DNA of 64,000 bases from Symsagittifera roscoffensis (GCF_963678635.1 NC_087063.1:44346759-44410758); one strand, 5' to 3'; shown: positions 1-13,500, numbered from the stretch's first letter. A program made the numbers and translations. The notes: generated by a model from the sequence alone, not told the origin.

Positions 1-480
1 ATTGGCCTAAAGTTTTTGCAGAAAATGTCTAGAAAAACTAACAAAAATTTTAAAAAATTTTTTTTCAAAAGTTTTTGCGGAAAACTTGAAATTTTTTTAG
101 TTCGCGAAATATAGAGAAAAACTCCAAAAACCAGTTTTATTAGCGTAAACTTATGTTTTACGGTTTAAGTTTTAAGTCGCTTTCTTTATTCGCTCGAATT
201 AGGACAAAAATCAAAAACTTCATACCGGTTTGTCTCAAAACTGGGATAAGTTTTTAGAACTTTTTTAGTTTTGTTCGAATTATGACTGGAAGGGTTTTAG
301 TATGATATATCACTAAAACCAGGTCGATGATTGATTGTGGTACCTGATTTTGCGTGGAAAACACAACGAAAAAAAAACACCTAAATACAAAGTTCCTCCC
401 CATTTTTCAAATGGTCGAAACAAAAAAGCTAACACAAACCCGAATACAAAATTCTCTCCATTTTTTAAATGGTCTGAACA
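1..480 (+). repeat. Dispersed repeat, family R1, copy a (cut by the window edge)
   Basis: Bases 1-285 are the reverse complement of about 2235-2530 with moderate divergence. Shared blocks include the stretch around 'aaaactgggataag' and the run around 'tttgcggaaaact'. Bases 290-480 match the inner part of copies at 43200-43340 and 61885-62030: the phrases 'atgatatatcac' and 'aatacaaagttc' recur in order. No protein-coding capacity is seen, so this looks like a non-autonomous transposon fragment. Its left end lies outside the window. Confidence 0.6.
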
Positions 481-1309
481 TTAGAAAAAAACATTTCATA
501 CTTTGATAATGATTTTAGTAACAAAAATGATGGTTGTTATGAAAGTTTCTAGGGGATTTAAGTTTTTCTCGATTTAGGCTGTTTTTCAAGAATTTTATAC
601 GAGTATTATCAGTTTTTCTCCGGGTAAAAAAACTCCATTTTTCCAGCGCTCCAAAACTCGGTCATATTTTGAGAAAAAATGCCAATTTTTTTGTTCATTT
701 TAAACGAAATTGACGAGTTGTTTTTATTATTCTGTGTGTTTTTATTCAAACAATTATGAATTTCTAATTAATCGCTTCTGACGAAATTTTTTGATACCAT
801 CTGAAAAAATTTGATTCCCTGAGCTTAATTTTAGTTGATTCAATTTTGTTAGTTTTCTTGTTGAATCTATAATGTTTGTAAATTGCTGAATTAACCAGTT
901 AAAATTTTTCAACTTTTTTAAATGTTTTTTGAAAAACTATATTGAAAAATTATATTTTTCAATATTCTGTTAGCGCTTAGAAAGTTAAGCAAAATAATGC
1001 GGCACAGAGCTAGTTCCGACAAAAATTGAGGCACGCCAGTCAATTGACGAGCATTTACATTTTTTTAGTGTTCATTAAGTGCTGGCAGATTTTCATTTCC
1101 TAAGAATTGTTTGGTAAGAATATCAAAATGTTTACTCAAAATTTATTTCAGACAGTTTAATGGCTGTCGGAACATTCCAGGCTTTACTCTCCGATACAAG
1201 CAGCTTTTGTGTTTATACAAAAATGTGTCAGTTTTTTTACGAGAAATATTAGTAAAATGAGAAGCATAACTTTTCCAGAATTAATAAAGCGTACCCGTAC
1301 AGAAATAAA
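481..1309. other. Gene-free AT-rich stretch
   Basis: No reading frame of interest and no splice-framed exon was found. One short block at 1167-1190 reads, on the minus strand, 'ggaatgttccgacagcc', close to the recurrent motif seen in the R1 repeat ends and in the nAChR-exon modules. Confidence 0.5.
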
Positions 1310-1509
1310 ATAAAAATACAGATATGCCCAGGGTTAATCCATTTGTTGTGAGATTGCATATCTGTCCTGAACTGTATCAGACATGTTCAGACCTGGAAGA
1401 TACAACAATTTTAATGTTACGGAAAAAAAATAAAAATACAGATATGCCCAGGTTGAATCCATTTGTTGTGAGATTGCATATCTGTCCTGAACTGCATCAG
1501 ACATGATCA
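1310..1509 (+). repeat. Two tandem copies of a 120-bp unit
   Basis: The segment starting 'aaaaatacagatatgccca' near 1313 recurs with a 120-bp offset near 1433. About 75 bp are nearly identical, differing in 'agggtt/aggttg', 'tgtatc/tgcatc' and 'tgttca/tgatca'. Each copy contains short inverted segments (cagatatg ... catatctg). The small reading frames across it simply translate the duplicated unit and are not supported as genes. Confidence 0.75.
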
Positions 1510-1724
1510 GATCTGAATTTTTTTTTTGAAATTTTTGAATGAGTTCTGAACTTTTATAACAGTTACTATTACTATTACGCATTGAGAGACGAACTAGTTG
1601 CTTGAACACAAAAACAAGATGATATGAATGACATGCTTGAACTATTCGAATATTCTCAAAACTGTACCGGGTAGCTCGAATGTTCATCACAGATATAGTC
1701 AGTCCCTAAGTTCGGAAAATCCCT

Positions 1725-1960
1725 CAAGTGGGAATTAGATCGCCCAAAAATAACAATGTTTGTTCCCACGACCTGAACATAAACCCCCTAAGCTCAATCC
1801 GATTATAGCTATTCTTTAGGATTCGACTCCCCGCCGACCCAAAGGGTCCCCCCTTTGTACTATTTTGAGATATCCATTTTTGGCCGACTGACCTCACAAA
1901 CTTTCGTGGGCGCCAATCGATACTAATTTTGAGGGGGGAGCGAGCGCCGAAAAAACGCAA
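1725..1960 (-). repeat. Dispersed repeat, family R2 (minus orientation)
   Basis: On the minus strand this segment matches 46570-46700: 'ccctcaaaattagt', then 'tggatatctcaaaa', then 'ccctttgggt' appear in the same order. A related segment lies at 30195-30560. There is no coding evidence. It is probably part of a transposable element. Confidence 0.6.
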
Positions 1961-2227
1961 TTTTTTGGTCGAAATTTTCCAATAAGTGCATAAAAACGCC
2001 TTTTTTGGCCTGTTTTTTCATAAATTTGCCTCTGGTGCAGAATGTTTTGTCAACTTAGGGTCTTCATAGTGATTTGGGAGATCTCAGAAAATCAATTTGG
2101 TTGACCTAAAAAAAATTTGAAATTCCGCTATCCCCCTCGAGACATTCCTAAATCCGCGACTGCGCGAGACGCATATGAAAAAAGAATACATTTGCAATTG
2201 CGATATTTTTCAACTAATTATTTTATA

Positions 2228-2710
2228 AGCATAAAGTTTTTGAACCTTTTTGAACAAAACTAAAAAAAAAACGTCAAAAAACTTATCCCAGTTTCGAGAA
2301 ATACCGGTTTGAAATTTTTGATTTTTCGTCCTAATTCGAGCGAACAAAGAAAGCGACTTAAAACTTAGACAGTAAAACATAAATTTACGCAAATAAACCT
2401 AGTTTTGGAGTTTTTATCTATATTTCGCGACCAAAAGAAATTCGAAAGTTTTCCGCAAAAACTTTTGAAATTTTTTTTTTCAGCTTTTCTGGAAATTTTT
2501 CTTCAAACGTTTTCGTCCAATTTGCCTATATTACAATGACTGTCTAATATGCTTAAATTAATTTTTTTTTGTGAGATTTTTTTATAACACCAAGCAGAAA
2601 AAACTACACTAATTTGGAAAAAAACTTTCTAAACCGTAGTTTTCTAAAGACTATGGTCGGATCATTCTGTGCTACTTGCACAGTAACCGGCTATCCTTGT
2701 TCTCAATGCG
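2228..2710 (-). repeat. Dispersed repeat, family R1, copy b (minus orientation)
   Basis: This segment is inverted relative to copy a. Its outer end, 2667-2700, carries the family's terminal block, which on the minus strand reads 'ggttactgtgcaagtagcac'. The same block starts the plus-strand copies at 61473 and 42637-42706. Copies a and b face each other across about 1.75 kb. They could be two insertions or the arms of one foldback-type element. Confidence 0.6.
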
Positions 2711-4230
2711 TATAATCGAATCCGGCTTTTCTAATGATATTAATTTTCATGCCTTTGATTCAGCGAATCTGTTCCAGATTCCGGTTGAGTCAAATTGGGT
2801 GTAATAAATCCTTTTTACATTGTATACCTGCTATCTCGCCCGAGAGGGGGACGAGAATACCTCTGGTTTCAGATTATTATCCTCTCTCTGTCAGTATTAA
2901 GAGAGCCATGAACTTGCCAATTTTATAACTAGCTTTAGTTGTTTTTAAGTAGCTGAAACGCTATCAAACAAGTTCACATTGTTTCTATGTATTTCTTTAC
3001 ATAAATGGTTTTTGGTTTTGAAAATGGAGAAATGTAGTTATATGACCTGCCTGTTTGGGATCAGCGTGAAACTTGGTGGATCTGACCTAGTTATAGAATT
3101 GATTAATCTGGTTGGGTATCTATCTGGTTAATGGCCCAAAAACCACAGCCAAAACCAGTCAAAAACAAGGTGGATCTAATAAATCCAATCTAATTTGAAC
3201 GCAGTCGGGCTGAAAAATCAGGCTGGCTTTTAAACTCGAGCCGGACTGTGTTTGCACTATGAGATATTTTGACTCCGCTGGACGTTTATATAAAGATATT
3301 AGACTTACTCTGGGGTTATTTTGGACACTGGGCTATATTTGGAACCCAGTAGTTGGGGCTTAACTTTATTGGGTTCTGACTCTATACTGGGCGCAACAAT
3401 TTTAAAGATATACATACTAACTGTTTCAGTTTCCAATCAGCAATACAAGCATGTTTTGTGCCATTTCAGGTATATTTGGGTTACCTTGGCTAGGCTGCGG
3501 GGCTCAAATTAAATGGTGTATGTTGCATTACAAGTTGGTTTGGTCTTGTTTGACTAATAAAGATATTGTAATAATAATGGAACAGTTACAGCATTTGTTC
3601 TCCTCTAAGTCCCAGCATTCTTTTTCTCCCCACTCTCACATTCAATTTTGAATAGAGAGAGTGAAAGTAGTTAAGTAATTCTTACTCTGGAAAAGTAACG
3701 GTCTATACCTCTCTAAATATTACCGGTTCAAAAAAGGTCTCCAAAGCCATTTTGAGTTGATAAGCCGAATTAAAAATCAGAGTCGGGTTATCCTGCAGCT
3801 CTGGTTCAATATTATGATAACACTTTTTGCAATTTTGAACAATTTGGTTCATCTTTTGGACAACCAAAACATTTTTTCATGTCAGAAATAGCTTTTTTTG
3901 TTAAATTTTGAATTATAAGCAGATAATCACAAGTAACAGTGATTGATAGGTACTTTCAAACGTTCTGCTACAAAAATGGTCCGTAGGGCAATCGAATTTT
4001 CGGCCTGGTGAGCGGTCGGCTTTGTGAGTGGTGGCCACCTGTGCTAATGCAGGAAGTTGGCAGCCTCACTTTGTTCTCGACTGGATCCAATCCCCAGAAT
4101 TAGATGAGATCTGAAATGCACCAACTAATATATCAACTCGGGCTGTGATTGTGGAAGCCAACTTACAGCCAATACCTGCCACAGGCACAACATGTGAAGA
4201 GTAGTCACAGCTAAGAAACAAAGAGAAGGA
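2711..4230. other. Non-repetitive stretch upstream of the first exon module; no gene recognised
   Basis: Several short frames exist (for example 2734-2928 and 3321-3650) but none shows a protein motif or splice-compatible extension. A somewhat GC-richer block at about 3975-4110 stands out from the AT-rich surroundings. This is the only sequence directly upstream of first-exon module 1, so it could hold the original promoter or a 5' untranslated exon of the nAChR gene. That is inference. Confidence 0.4.
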
Positions 4231-6215
4231 AATAAGAGAGACCAACCCTCAATGTACATTGCACCACTGTTGTTTTAAATGAAGGCTGTACCTCAAATTG
4301 AAAATTAGTTCCCCCTACTTCCTTTAACTGCTTTTTTGGAAGCTTAGCCATGCCCCGCCCTGATTTATGCAACTTTTTGCACGCAAGCAATTCATCGCGC
4401 AAGCATTCCAATAGGTAAAATTGTCAATCTTTAAATCGCCATGTTTTTCCGGATACACAATTTAATTTGATTGCTTATATTATTATATTTCACCATTTTT
4501 CTACTCAAAAACTGAATTGATACATTTAAAAATGCATTTATTTTTAATGCGAGAAATTCATATTACGAGAAAATTTTAATCTAATAAATTAGTTATGGGT
4601 TGTTATCATGTCGACCCGGTTAGCCGTATCAGTGCTCATTGCCAAATGCATATCGTTCCCAATTGCGCCTCGCTTTTCGGGTGGCTCCGTCGGCTTTTCA
4701 TCCTCACGACTATCCTCCTCCTCCTGGGGTCGAGTCGTGTGGGTGTCCAGTTAGCCGAATGCAGTCAGGATGAGGACAGACTGTTACGTCATCTGTTCAA
4801 GCAGAGGAGTTACAACTCCCGGGTTCGTCCTGTTAAGAACCACAGAGACTCAGTGTGTGTCAATATCAATCTTGGGGTTCTACAGTTGCAGACCATAGTG
4901 GAGAAGGATCAAGTCATGGCCATACAGTGCCTTGTTCACATGGTATGTTGTTTGTTTCGGCTCCCTTGTCATTGTTTTTGAAAGTTTTGTTGCAGTTGTT
5001 ACTTGAAAACGAAATGTGTAATTGGAATTTATACAGAGCACAAAAATCGAATATTTGGATCAGAATGAAGCCTCAAATAATACAATCTTTCTTTAACGTC
5101 CTCCAGTTTTTGATTTATGAAACTTTAAAATAAAATGAACAAATAGTATTTATTTTACAGATCTTTTTGAAAATCTTCCCCCACAGGAAGTGGCATATTT
5201 AGCGTTAAGTAACGTTATAATGAGACGAAAAGTTGCCCTCTATTGAATTTCGACTTATTGCTGCGTCAGATTAAAGCGACTTTTATGCGTTAGTAACATG
5301 ATATTTATCGCGCGTTAATCTCCCCAAATTGGAAAATTGGTAGCTCTTACACCTTGTGAACATAACAAGACTGTTCGTGTACCAGGGCAAAACCCTGAAT
5401 GTTCCGACTGCACTTTGAAATTAACTATAGAGCTTTGATCGAACAATTGATTTAAAAAAATGTATCAATTTTTATCCACCTGCACGCTGTGTAAACTACA
5501 AAAAGATGCATTTAAGGCCTCGTATTCTAAAAATATGACCAATTGAGCTGCATCATTTTATTTTGGAACAAATTAATCAGCCATTTTCACTTGTTATAAA
5601 AACGCAATGTATAGAGCGTTAAATATTCAAAATTAACCAAAGTAGAATTTTTCAAACGCCCGTAGCTTCACAAATAGTATACCAGGTGATAGTATACCAG
5701 GTTAATATTCGGACAACATTATATGTCAGTTGGTAAAGCAAATTCCATCAAAAATGCTTGGAAAAGTTGAAAATTGACTGAGCAAAAACCTCCCCAAGCA
5801 TAATTTTTCTGGTCCTCCTTTGAAACTCGGAAACAAAAGATTCGAGTAGAAATATATATCTATTTCAGATGGTATAAAAACGTCAATTATTGACTAGCAG
5901 CAAAGTAGAAAGTTTTTTCACTTAGAAATTAGAAAAAGAGAAACTTGTAGAAATAAAATAGCACTCGATGTTTTAGCATTTGTTAAATGCGAAATCAGAG
6001 GCTATTCTAATTTCAAAAATTGAACAAATTTTATCACTTCAGGCAATTTGACGCTCACGATAGACAATTTGATGCTCAGACCACGCAATTTTGAATTCTG
6101 CTTAACAATTTTTTCAAGGTTTCTCTAAAACGAACAAGACTGCTCGTATCAAGGCAAAGCCCTGAATGTTCCGACTGCCTTTTAATGCTTTATGGAGCAG
6201 TAATAACATCAAAAA
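4231..6215 (+). repeat. First-exon module, copy 1
   Basis: This ~2-kb segment recurs at about 8584-10563 and 18337-20318 with only scattered substitutions. It starts near 'gaccaaccctcaatgtac', includes about 360 bp upstream of an nAChR first exon, the exon itself (4595-4942) and about 1.27 kb of intron. Unlike copies 2 and 3, its left flank is unique sequence rather than array unit. A minus-strand frame upstream of the exon (4411-4211) is open here and in copy 3 but is broken by a 1-base deletion in copy 2, so it is unlikely to be coding. Confidence 0.9.
4595..4942 (+). CDS. nAChR subunit, first coding exon, copy 1
   Basis: This exon encodes 116 residues. A short basic segment (Arg32-Arg33) precedes a hydrophobic core at about residues 34-45 (LFILTTILLLLG), as in a signal peptide. 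The mature start ECSQDEDRLLRHLF and the block RPVKNHRDSV follow, matching the N-terminal helix and first strands of nicotinic receptors. The exon ends at CACATG followed by the donor gtatgt, phase 0, and joins in frame to exon 2, whose first residues are SWTDEQLTW. Met18 is an alternative start. This copy differs from the other two by one residue (Ser26 instead of Ala) plus silent changes. Reading through the donor would give a 128-residue product ending in a Cys-rich tail. Confidence 0.85.
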
Positions 6216-8535
6216 CTTGAACGTAATCTAACAAAATGAAAAAAAAAGTTTTTAGAAAAAAAAGTTTTCATTTTATTTTTTTAACATTTTTTTTTAAAAA
6301 TCATCCCCCCACACGCCATATAAAGTACAAAAAGATAGAATTCGTTCCTTGTAATAAATCAATTATTGCAAATAAGCTTAGTTCAACCAATTTGGAACGA
6401 TTTATAAGACGGATTAAAACTCCGCTTACGCGTTAATAGCGTGAATTATACCGAGCGTTAATTGTCCCAAATTGGTCAAAATAGCCAAAATGGCAATCTT
6501 TAAACCCCCATAACTTTATGAAAAATGATCACAGGTGAAATATTTTTTCAAATTTGAGCTCAAGACTTCAATAACTTTTGAATGACATAAAAAAATTCCG
6601 TCAAAAAAGGCTAGTTAAAAAGTCGAAATTTGTCTGAAGAAAAAAAACCCACCCCGAGCACAAATATTCCGTTACTTTCGTATCGAAATTCGGAACAATA
6701 AATCAGAAACGGTCTTAAATTATCTCAATATTTAGTTTTAAAAAGGGTAAAATAGGGCAAATTAGACGATGCTAATTAGACTAAGTTAGCTTTTCAAATT
6801 AATTTTTGTCCAACAGATTATTTTCAAGCATAAAACGGGAGTAGAGAAATCTGATGAAAAAAAGCAGACGATATCGATACAGCTGAAAATATCCCCAACA
6901 AACTAACTTTTTAAAGATAATTTTATTAATATTTCAAAACTTATTTTGTCTATTGGCTCATAATTGTGGTTTTGCAAAACTGTCTGAACAACTGCACAAT
7001 ATTTGCTTGTGGCCTAATTTTCGCGGCCTCAAAAAATAGGATACAAGTTTTTTCGATGTAATAATACATAATACATAAGAGCGAATGTGTACATCAGTGT
7101 GAAAAGATTGCTGTTTCTTTATGAAATTTTTCTTATTTCAAGAAAAACTTAAATTTTTCGGACGCCAAACAATGCAAAATTATTTTGAAAACCTCAGTAA
7201 TAGTTTAATTGGACTTTTTCTCCTCATAGTGAGCTTCAACTTTTTTAGTACCCGTGGTCAGATAAACGTTTTCAAAAACTATTGAAAATGGTTTTCAACT
7301 GATGGTAAATGACAATTTTTTACAAATCAATTCCGATCAGCCAATGTACTTTCAAACTACCATAACGTTTAATTAGGAACTCATACCTACCAGTTGATTA
7401 AAGTTTTTGTCAAAATAAAATCGACAAAACTTCCAAATTTTTTTTTCTGATTTTGTTGTGTTGTTTATTCAAACTTTTCTCTAAAAGAAAACCCTGATAT
7501 TCATTTTTTTGATGCGCCTTTTGTGGTTCAAAAACCCAAGAAACTTAAAATCAGACTTTTGATAACTTTAAAACTTGTTCAACTTATGTTTCAAGTTTTT
7601 TCTAACTACCAGTGAATGTTTAATTTATGTTTTAAGTTTTTTCTAGCTATCATTGAAAGATGGACTTGGTTATTGAATCATTAATGTGTTCCTTGGGCTT
7701 TCCAAAATTATTGACGCTAAAATTAATTTTTACTGAGGAGGCGCAATTAAAAGTTCCAATCTTTAATTTTCAGGAAAGCAATCAATTTTCAGCGCAATAG
7801 AATTTGGTTTCAGGGATTAAAACTATTTTTCACAGCAAAAATAAACTATTTTTGGAGTTTAACCTGGCGCGATAGTAAAAGAACTCCGGAAAATGTATAC
7901 ATTTGCCCGGCCAATGGAAAAACAAAGCCAATTGATTTTTGAGTTTACCGCTTTTTTTTGCAACTGGGCATCAGGTTCTTTCAAAACTTTGTCAATGAGT
8001 TAAATTAAATTTAAGTTTTGGTCTTCTAAAATCATAAACTTCTTCAACTTTATACAATATATTCCTAAACCATCCCGACAAAAAAACAAAAGAAAAAAAA
8101 CAGCAAAAACTGACGAGAACACCAATTTCTTAATTTCTTAAAACCATCCCCCCACACGCCATATAAAGTACAAAAAGATAGAATTCGTTCCTTGTAACAC
8201 ATCAATTATGGCAAATAAGCTTCGTTCAACCAATTTGGAACGATTTCTAAGACGGATTAATTCTCCGCTTACGCGTTAATAGCACGAAATATATCGCGCA
8301 TTAATTGTCCCAAAATGGCCAAAATGGCAGATGTTAAACCCCCGTAACTTTACGAAAAACAATCACAGGTAAAATAATTTTTTGAAACTTGAGCTAAAGA
8401 CAACAATACCTTTCAAATGATTTTAAAAAAATTCCGTCAAAAATGGCTATTTAAAAAGTCGAATATTGTGTGAAGAGAAAAAAACCCACCCCGAGCACAA
8501 ATATTCCGTTACTTTCGTATCGAAAGTCGGAACAA

Positions 8536-10563
8536 TACAAAATCAAGTATAGTTCATTGTTTTGATCAAATTTAAAAGTGATTGCAGACCAACCCTCAAT
8601 GTACGTTGCACCACTGTTGTTTTAAATCAAGGCTGTACCTCAAATTGAAAATTAGTTCCCCCTACTTCCTTTATTGCTTTTTTGGAAGCTTAGCCACGCC
8701 CCGCCCTGATTTATGCAACTTTTTGCGCGCAAGCAATTCATCGCGCAAGCATTCCAATAGGTAAATTTGTCAATCTTTAAATCGCCATGTTTTTCCGGGT
8801 ACACAATTTAATTTGATTGCTTATATTATTATGTTTCACCATTTTTCTACTCAAAAACTGAATTGATACATTTAAAAATGCATTTATTTTTAATGCGAGA
8901 AATTCATATTACGAGAAAATTTTAATCTAATAATTTAGTTATGGGTTGTTATCATGTCGACCCGGTTAGCCGTATCAGTGCTCATTGCCAAATGCATATC
9001 GTTCCCAATTGCGCCGCGCTTTTCGGGTGGCTCCGTCGGCTTTTCATCCTCACGACTATCCTCCTCCTCCTGGGGTCGAGTCGTGTGGGTGTCCAGTTAG
9101 CCGAATGCAGTCAGGATGAGGATAGACTGTTACGTCATCTGTTCAAGCAGAGGAGTTACAACTCCCGGGTTCGTCCTGTTAAGAACCACAGAGACTCAGT
9201 GTGTGTCAATATCAATCTTGGCGTTCTACAGTTGCAGACCATAGTGGAGAAGGATCAAGTCATGGCCATACAGTGCCTTGTTCACATGGTATGTAGTTTG
9301 TTTCGGCTCCCTTGTCATTGTTTTTGAAAGTTTTGTTGCAGTTGTTACTTGAAAACGAAATGTGTAATTGGAATTTATACAGAGCACAGAAATCGAATAA
9401 TTGTATCAGAATGAAGCCTCAAATAATACAATCTTCCTTTAACGTCCACCAGTTTTTGATTGATGAAACTTAAAAATGAAATGAAAAAATAGTATTTATT
9501 TTACAGATCTTTTTGAAAATCTTCCCCCACAGGAAGTGGCATATTAAGCGTTAAGTAACGTTATAATGAGACGAAAAGTTGCCCTCTATTGAATTTCGAC
9601 TTTTTTCTGCGTCAGATTAAAGCGACTTTTATGCGTTAGTAACATGACATTTATCGCGCGTTAATCACCCCAAATTGGCCAAATTGGTAGCTCTTACACC
9701 TTGTGAACATAACAAGACTGTTCGTGTACCAGGGCAAAACCCTGAATGTTCCGACTGCACTTTGAAATTAACTATAGAGCTTTGATCGAACAATTGATTT
9801 AAAAAAATTTATCAATTTTTATCCACCTGCACGCTGTGTAAACTACAAAAAGATGCATTTAAGGCCTCGTATTCTAAAAATATGACCAATTGAGCTGCAT
9901 CATTTTATTTTGGAACAAATTAATCAGCCATTTTCACTTGTTATAAAAACGCAATGTATAGAGCGTTAAATATTCAAAATTAACCAAAGTAGAATTTTTC
10001 AAACGCCCGTAGCTTCACAAATAGTATACCAGGTGATAGTATACCAGGTTAATATTCGGACAACATTATATGTCAGTTGGTAAAGCAAATTCCATCAAAA
10101 ATGCTTGGAAAAGTTGAAAATTGACTGAGCAAAAACCTCCCCAAGCATAATTTTTCTGGTCCTCCTTTGAAACTCGGAAACAAAAGATTCGAGTAGAAAT
10201 ATATATCTATTTCAGATGGTATAAAAACGTCAATTATTGACTAGCAGCAAAGTAGAAAGTTTTTTCACTTAGAAATTAGAAAAAGAGAAACTTGTAGAAA
10301 TAAAACAGCACTCGATGTTTTAGCATTTGTTAAATGCGAAATCAGAGGCTATTCTAATTTCAAAAATTGAACAAATTTTATCACTTCAGGCAATTTGACG
10401 CTCACGATAGACAATTTGATGCTCAGACCACGCAATTTTGAATTCTGCTCAACAATTTTTTCAAGGTTTCTCTAAAATGAACAAGACTGCTCGTATCAAG
10501 GCAAAGCCCTGAATGTTCCGACTGCCTTTTAATGCTTTATGGAGCAGTAATAACATCAAAAAA
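8536..10563 (+). repeat. First-exon module, copy 2, embedded in array unit B
   Basis: The array unit runs normally to about 8535 ('gtcggaacaata') and then switches to a ~50-bp linker and the exon module. Unit sequence resumes at about 10570 with a new anchor at 10635. The identical junction recurs 9.75 kb downstream, so the fusion predates the higher-order duplication. Confidence 0.88.
8941..9288 (+). CDS. nAChR subunit, first coding exon, copy 2
   Basis: This exon has the same 116-residue reading frame as the copy at 18694, with the same start context (gttATGG) and an intact phase-0 donor (CACATG/gtatgt). The translation appears identical to copy 3. It differs from copy 1 at residue 26 (Ala) and at silent sites. 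It could serve as an alternative first exon if its upstream ~360 bp carry a promoter, or it could be an unused duplicate. The sequence shows no defect that would disqualify it. Confidence 0.8.
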
Positions 10564-13500
10564 TTTCAGTTTTTAGAAAAAAAAGTTTTCATTTTATTTT
10601 TTTTTACATTTTTTTTAAAAATCATCACCCCACAAGCCATATAAAGTACAAAAGAATAGATGTTGCTCCTTGTGACAAAACAATTATAGCAAATAAGCTT
10701 CTTTCAACCAATTTGGAACGATTTTAAGACGGATTAACTCTCCGCTTACGCGTTAATAGCGCGAAATAAATCGCGCGTTAATTGTCCAAAATTGGCCAAA
10801 ATGGCAATCTTTAAATCCCCCATAACTTCATGAAAAATGATCACAGGTGAAATATTTTTTTCAAATTTGAGCTCAAGACAACAATAACTTTTGAATGATA
10901 TAAAAAAATTCCGTCAAAAAAGGCTAGTTAAAAAGTCGAAATTTGTCTGAAGAAAAAAAAAACCCACCCCGAGCACAAATATTCCGTTACTTTCGTATCG
11001 AAATTCGGAACAATAAATCAGAAACGGTCTTAAATTATCTCAATATTTAGTTTTGAAAAGGGTAAAATAGGACAAATTAGACGATGTTAATTAGACTAAG
11101 TTAGCTTTTCAAATTAATTTTTGTCCAACAGATTATTTTCAAGCATAAAACGGGAGTAGAGAAATCTGATGAAAAAAAAGCAGACGATATCGATACAGCT
11201 GAAAATATCCCCAACAAACTAATTTTTTAAAGATAATTTTAATAATATTTCAAAACTTATTAATACATAATACATAAGAGCGAATGTGTACATCAGTGTG
11301 AAAAGATTGCTGTTTCTTTATAAAATTTTTCTTATTTCAAGAAAAACTTAAATTTTTCGGACGCCAAACAATGCAAAATTATTTTAAAAACCTCAGTAAT
11401 AGTTTATTTGGACTTTTTCTCCTCATAGTGAGCTTCAACTTTTTTAGTACCCGTGGTCAGATAAACGTTTTCAAAAACTATTGAAAATGGTTTTCAACTG
11501 ATGGTAAATGACAATTCTTTTTAAATCAATTCCGATCAGCCAATGTACTTTCAAACTACCATAGCGTTTAATTAGGAACTCATACCTACCAGTTGATTAA
11601 AGTTTTTGTCAAAATAAAATCCACAAAACTTCCAAATTTTTTTTTCTGATTTTGTTGTGTTGTTTATTCAAACGTTTCTCTAAAAGAAAACCCTGATATT
11701 CATTTTTTTGATGCGCCTTTTGTGGTTCAAAAACCCAAGAAACTTAAAGTCAGACTTTTGATAACTTTAAAACTTGTTCAACTTATGTTTCAAGTTTTTT
11801 CTAACTACCAGTGAATGTTTAATTTATGTTTTAAGTTTTTTCTAACTATCATTGAAAGATGGACTTGGTTATTGAATCATTAATGTGTTCCTTGGGCTTT
11901 CCAAAATTATTGACGCTAAAGTTAATTTTTACTGAGGAGGCGCAATTAAAAGTTCCAATCTTTATTTTTCAGGAACGCAATCAATTTTCAGCGCAATAGA
12001 ATTTGGTTTCAGGGATTAAAACTATTTTTCACAGCAAAAAGAAACTCTTTTTGGAGTGTAACCTGGCGCGATAGTAAAAGAACTCCGGAAAATGTATACA
12101 TTTGCCCGGCCAATAGAAAAACAAAGCCAATTGAATTTTGAGTTTACCGCTTTTTTTGCAACTAATGCAACTGGGCATCAGGTTCTTTCAAAACGTTGTC
12201 AATGAATTAAATTAAATTTAAGTTTTCGTCTTCTAAAATCATAAACCTCTTCAACTTTATACAGTATATTCCTAAACCATCCCGACAAAAAACAAAAGAA
12301 CAAAAAACAGCAAAAACTGACGAGAACACCAATTTCTTAATTTCTTAAAATCATCCCCCCACACGCCATATAAAGTACAAAAAGATAGAATTCGTTCCTT
12401 GTAACCAATCAATTATGGCAAATAAGCTTCGTTAAACCAATTTGGAACGATTTATAAGACGGATTAAATCTCCGCTTACGCGTTAATAGCGTGAATTATA
12501 CCGCGCGTTAATTGTCCCAATTTGGTCAAAATAGCCAAAATGGCAATCTTTAAACCCTCATAACTTTACGAAAAAAATCACAGGTGAAATATCTTTTCAA
12601 ATTTAAGCACAGGACAACAATACCTTTTGAATGATAAAAAAAAAATTCCGTCGAAAATGGCTAGTTAAAAAGACGAAATTTGTCTGAAGGAAAAAAACCC
12701 ACCCCGAACACAAATATTCCGGTACTTTCGTATCGAAATTCGGAACAATAAATCAGAAACGGTCTTAAATTATCTCAATAATTAGTTTTGAAAAGGGTAA
12801 AATAGGGAAAATTAGACGATGTTAGTTAGACTAAGTTAGCTTTTCAAATTAATTTTTGTCCAACAGATTATTTTCGAGCAAAAAACGGGAGTAGAGAAAT
12901 CTGATGAAAAAAAAAGCAGACGATATCGATACAGCTGAAAATATCCCCAACAAACTAATTTTTTAAAGATAATTTTATTAATATTTCAAAACTTATTTTG
13001 TCTATTGGCTCATAATTGTGGTTTTGCAAAACTGTCTGAACAACTGCACAATATTTGCTTGTGGCCTAATTTTCGCGGCCTCAAAAAATAGGATACAAGT
13101 TTTTTCGATGTAATAATACATAATACATAAGAGCGAATGTGTACATCAGTGTGAAAAGATTGCTGTTTCTTTATGAAATTTTTCTTATTTCAAGAAAAAC
13201 TTAAATTTTTCGGACGCCAAACAATGCAAAATTATTTTGAAAACCTCAGTAATAGTTTAATTGGACTTTTTCTCCTCATAGTGAGCTTCAACTTTTTTAG
13301 TACCCGTGGTCAGATAAACGTTTTCAAAAACTATTGAAAATGGTTTTCAACTGATGGTAAATGACAATTCTTTACAAATCAATTCCGATCAGCCTATGTA
13401 CTTTCAAACTACCATAACGTTTAATTAGGAACTCATACCTACCAGTTGATTAAAGTTTTTGTCAAAATAAAATCCACAAAACTTCCAAATTTTTTTTTCT

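Noticed and set aside
4211-4411. Minus-strand frame upstream of the first exon (also 18295-18510) as a gene
   Set aside because: Starts with TTG, has no known motif, and is frameshifted in module copy 2. It may be regulatory DNA of the nAChR gene instead.
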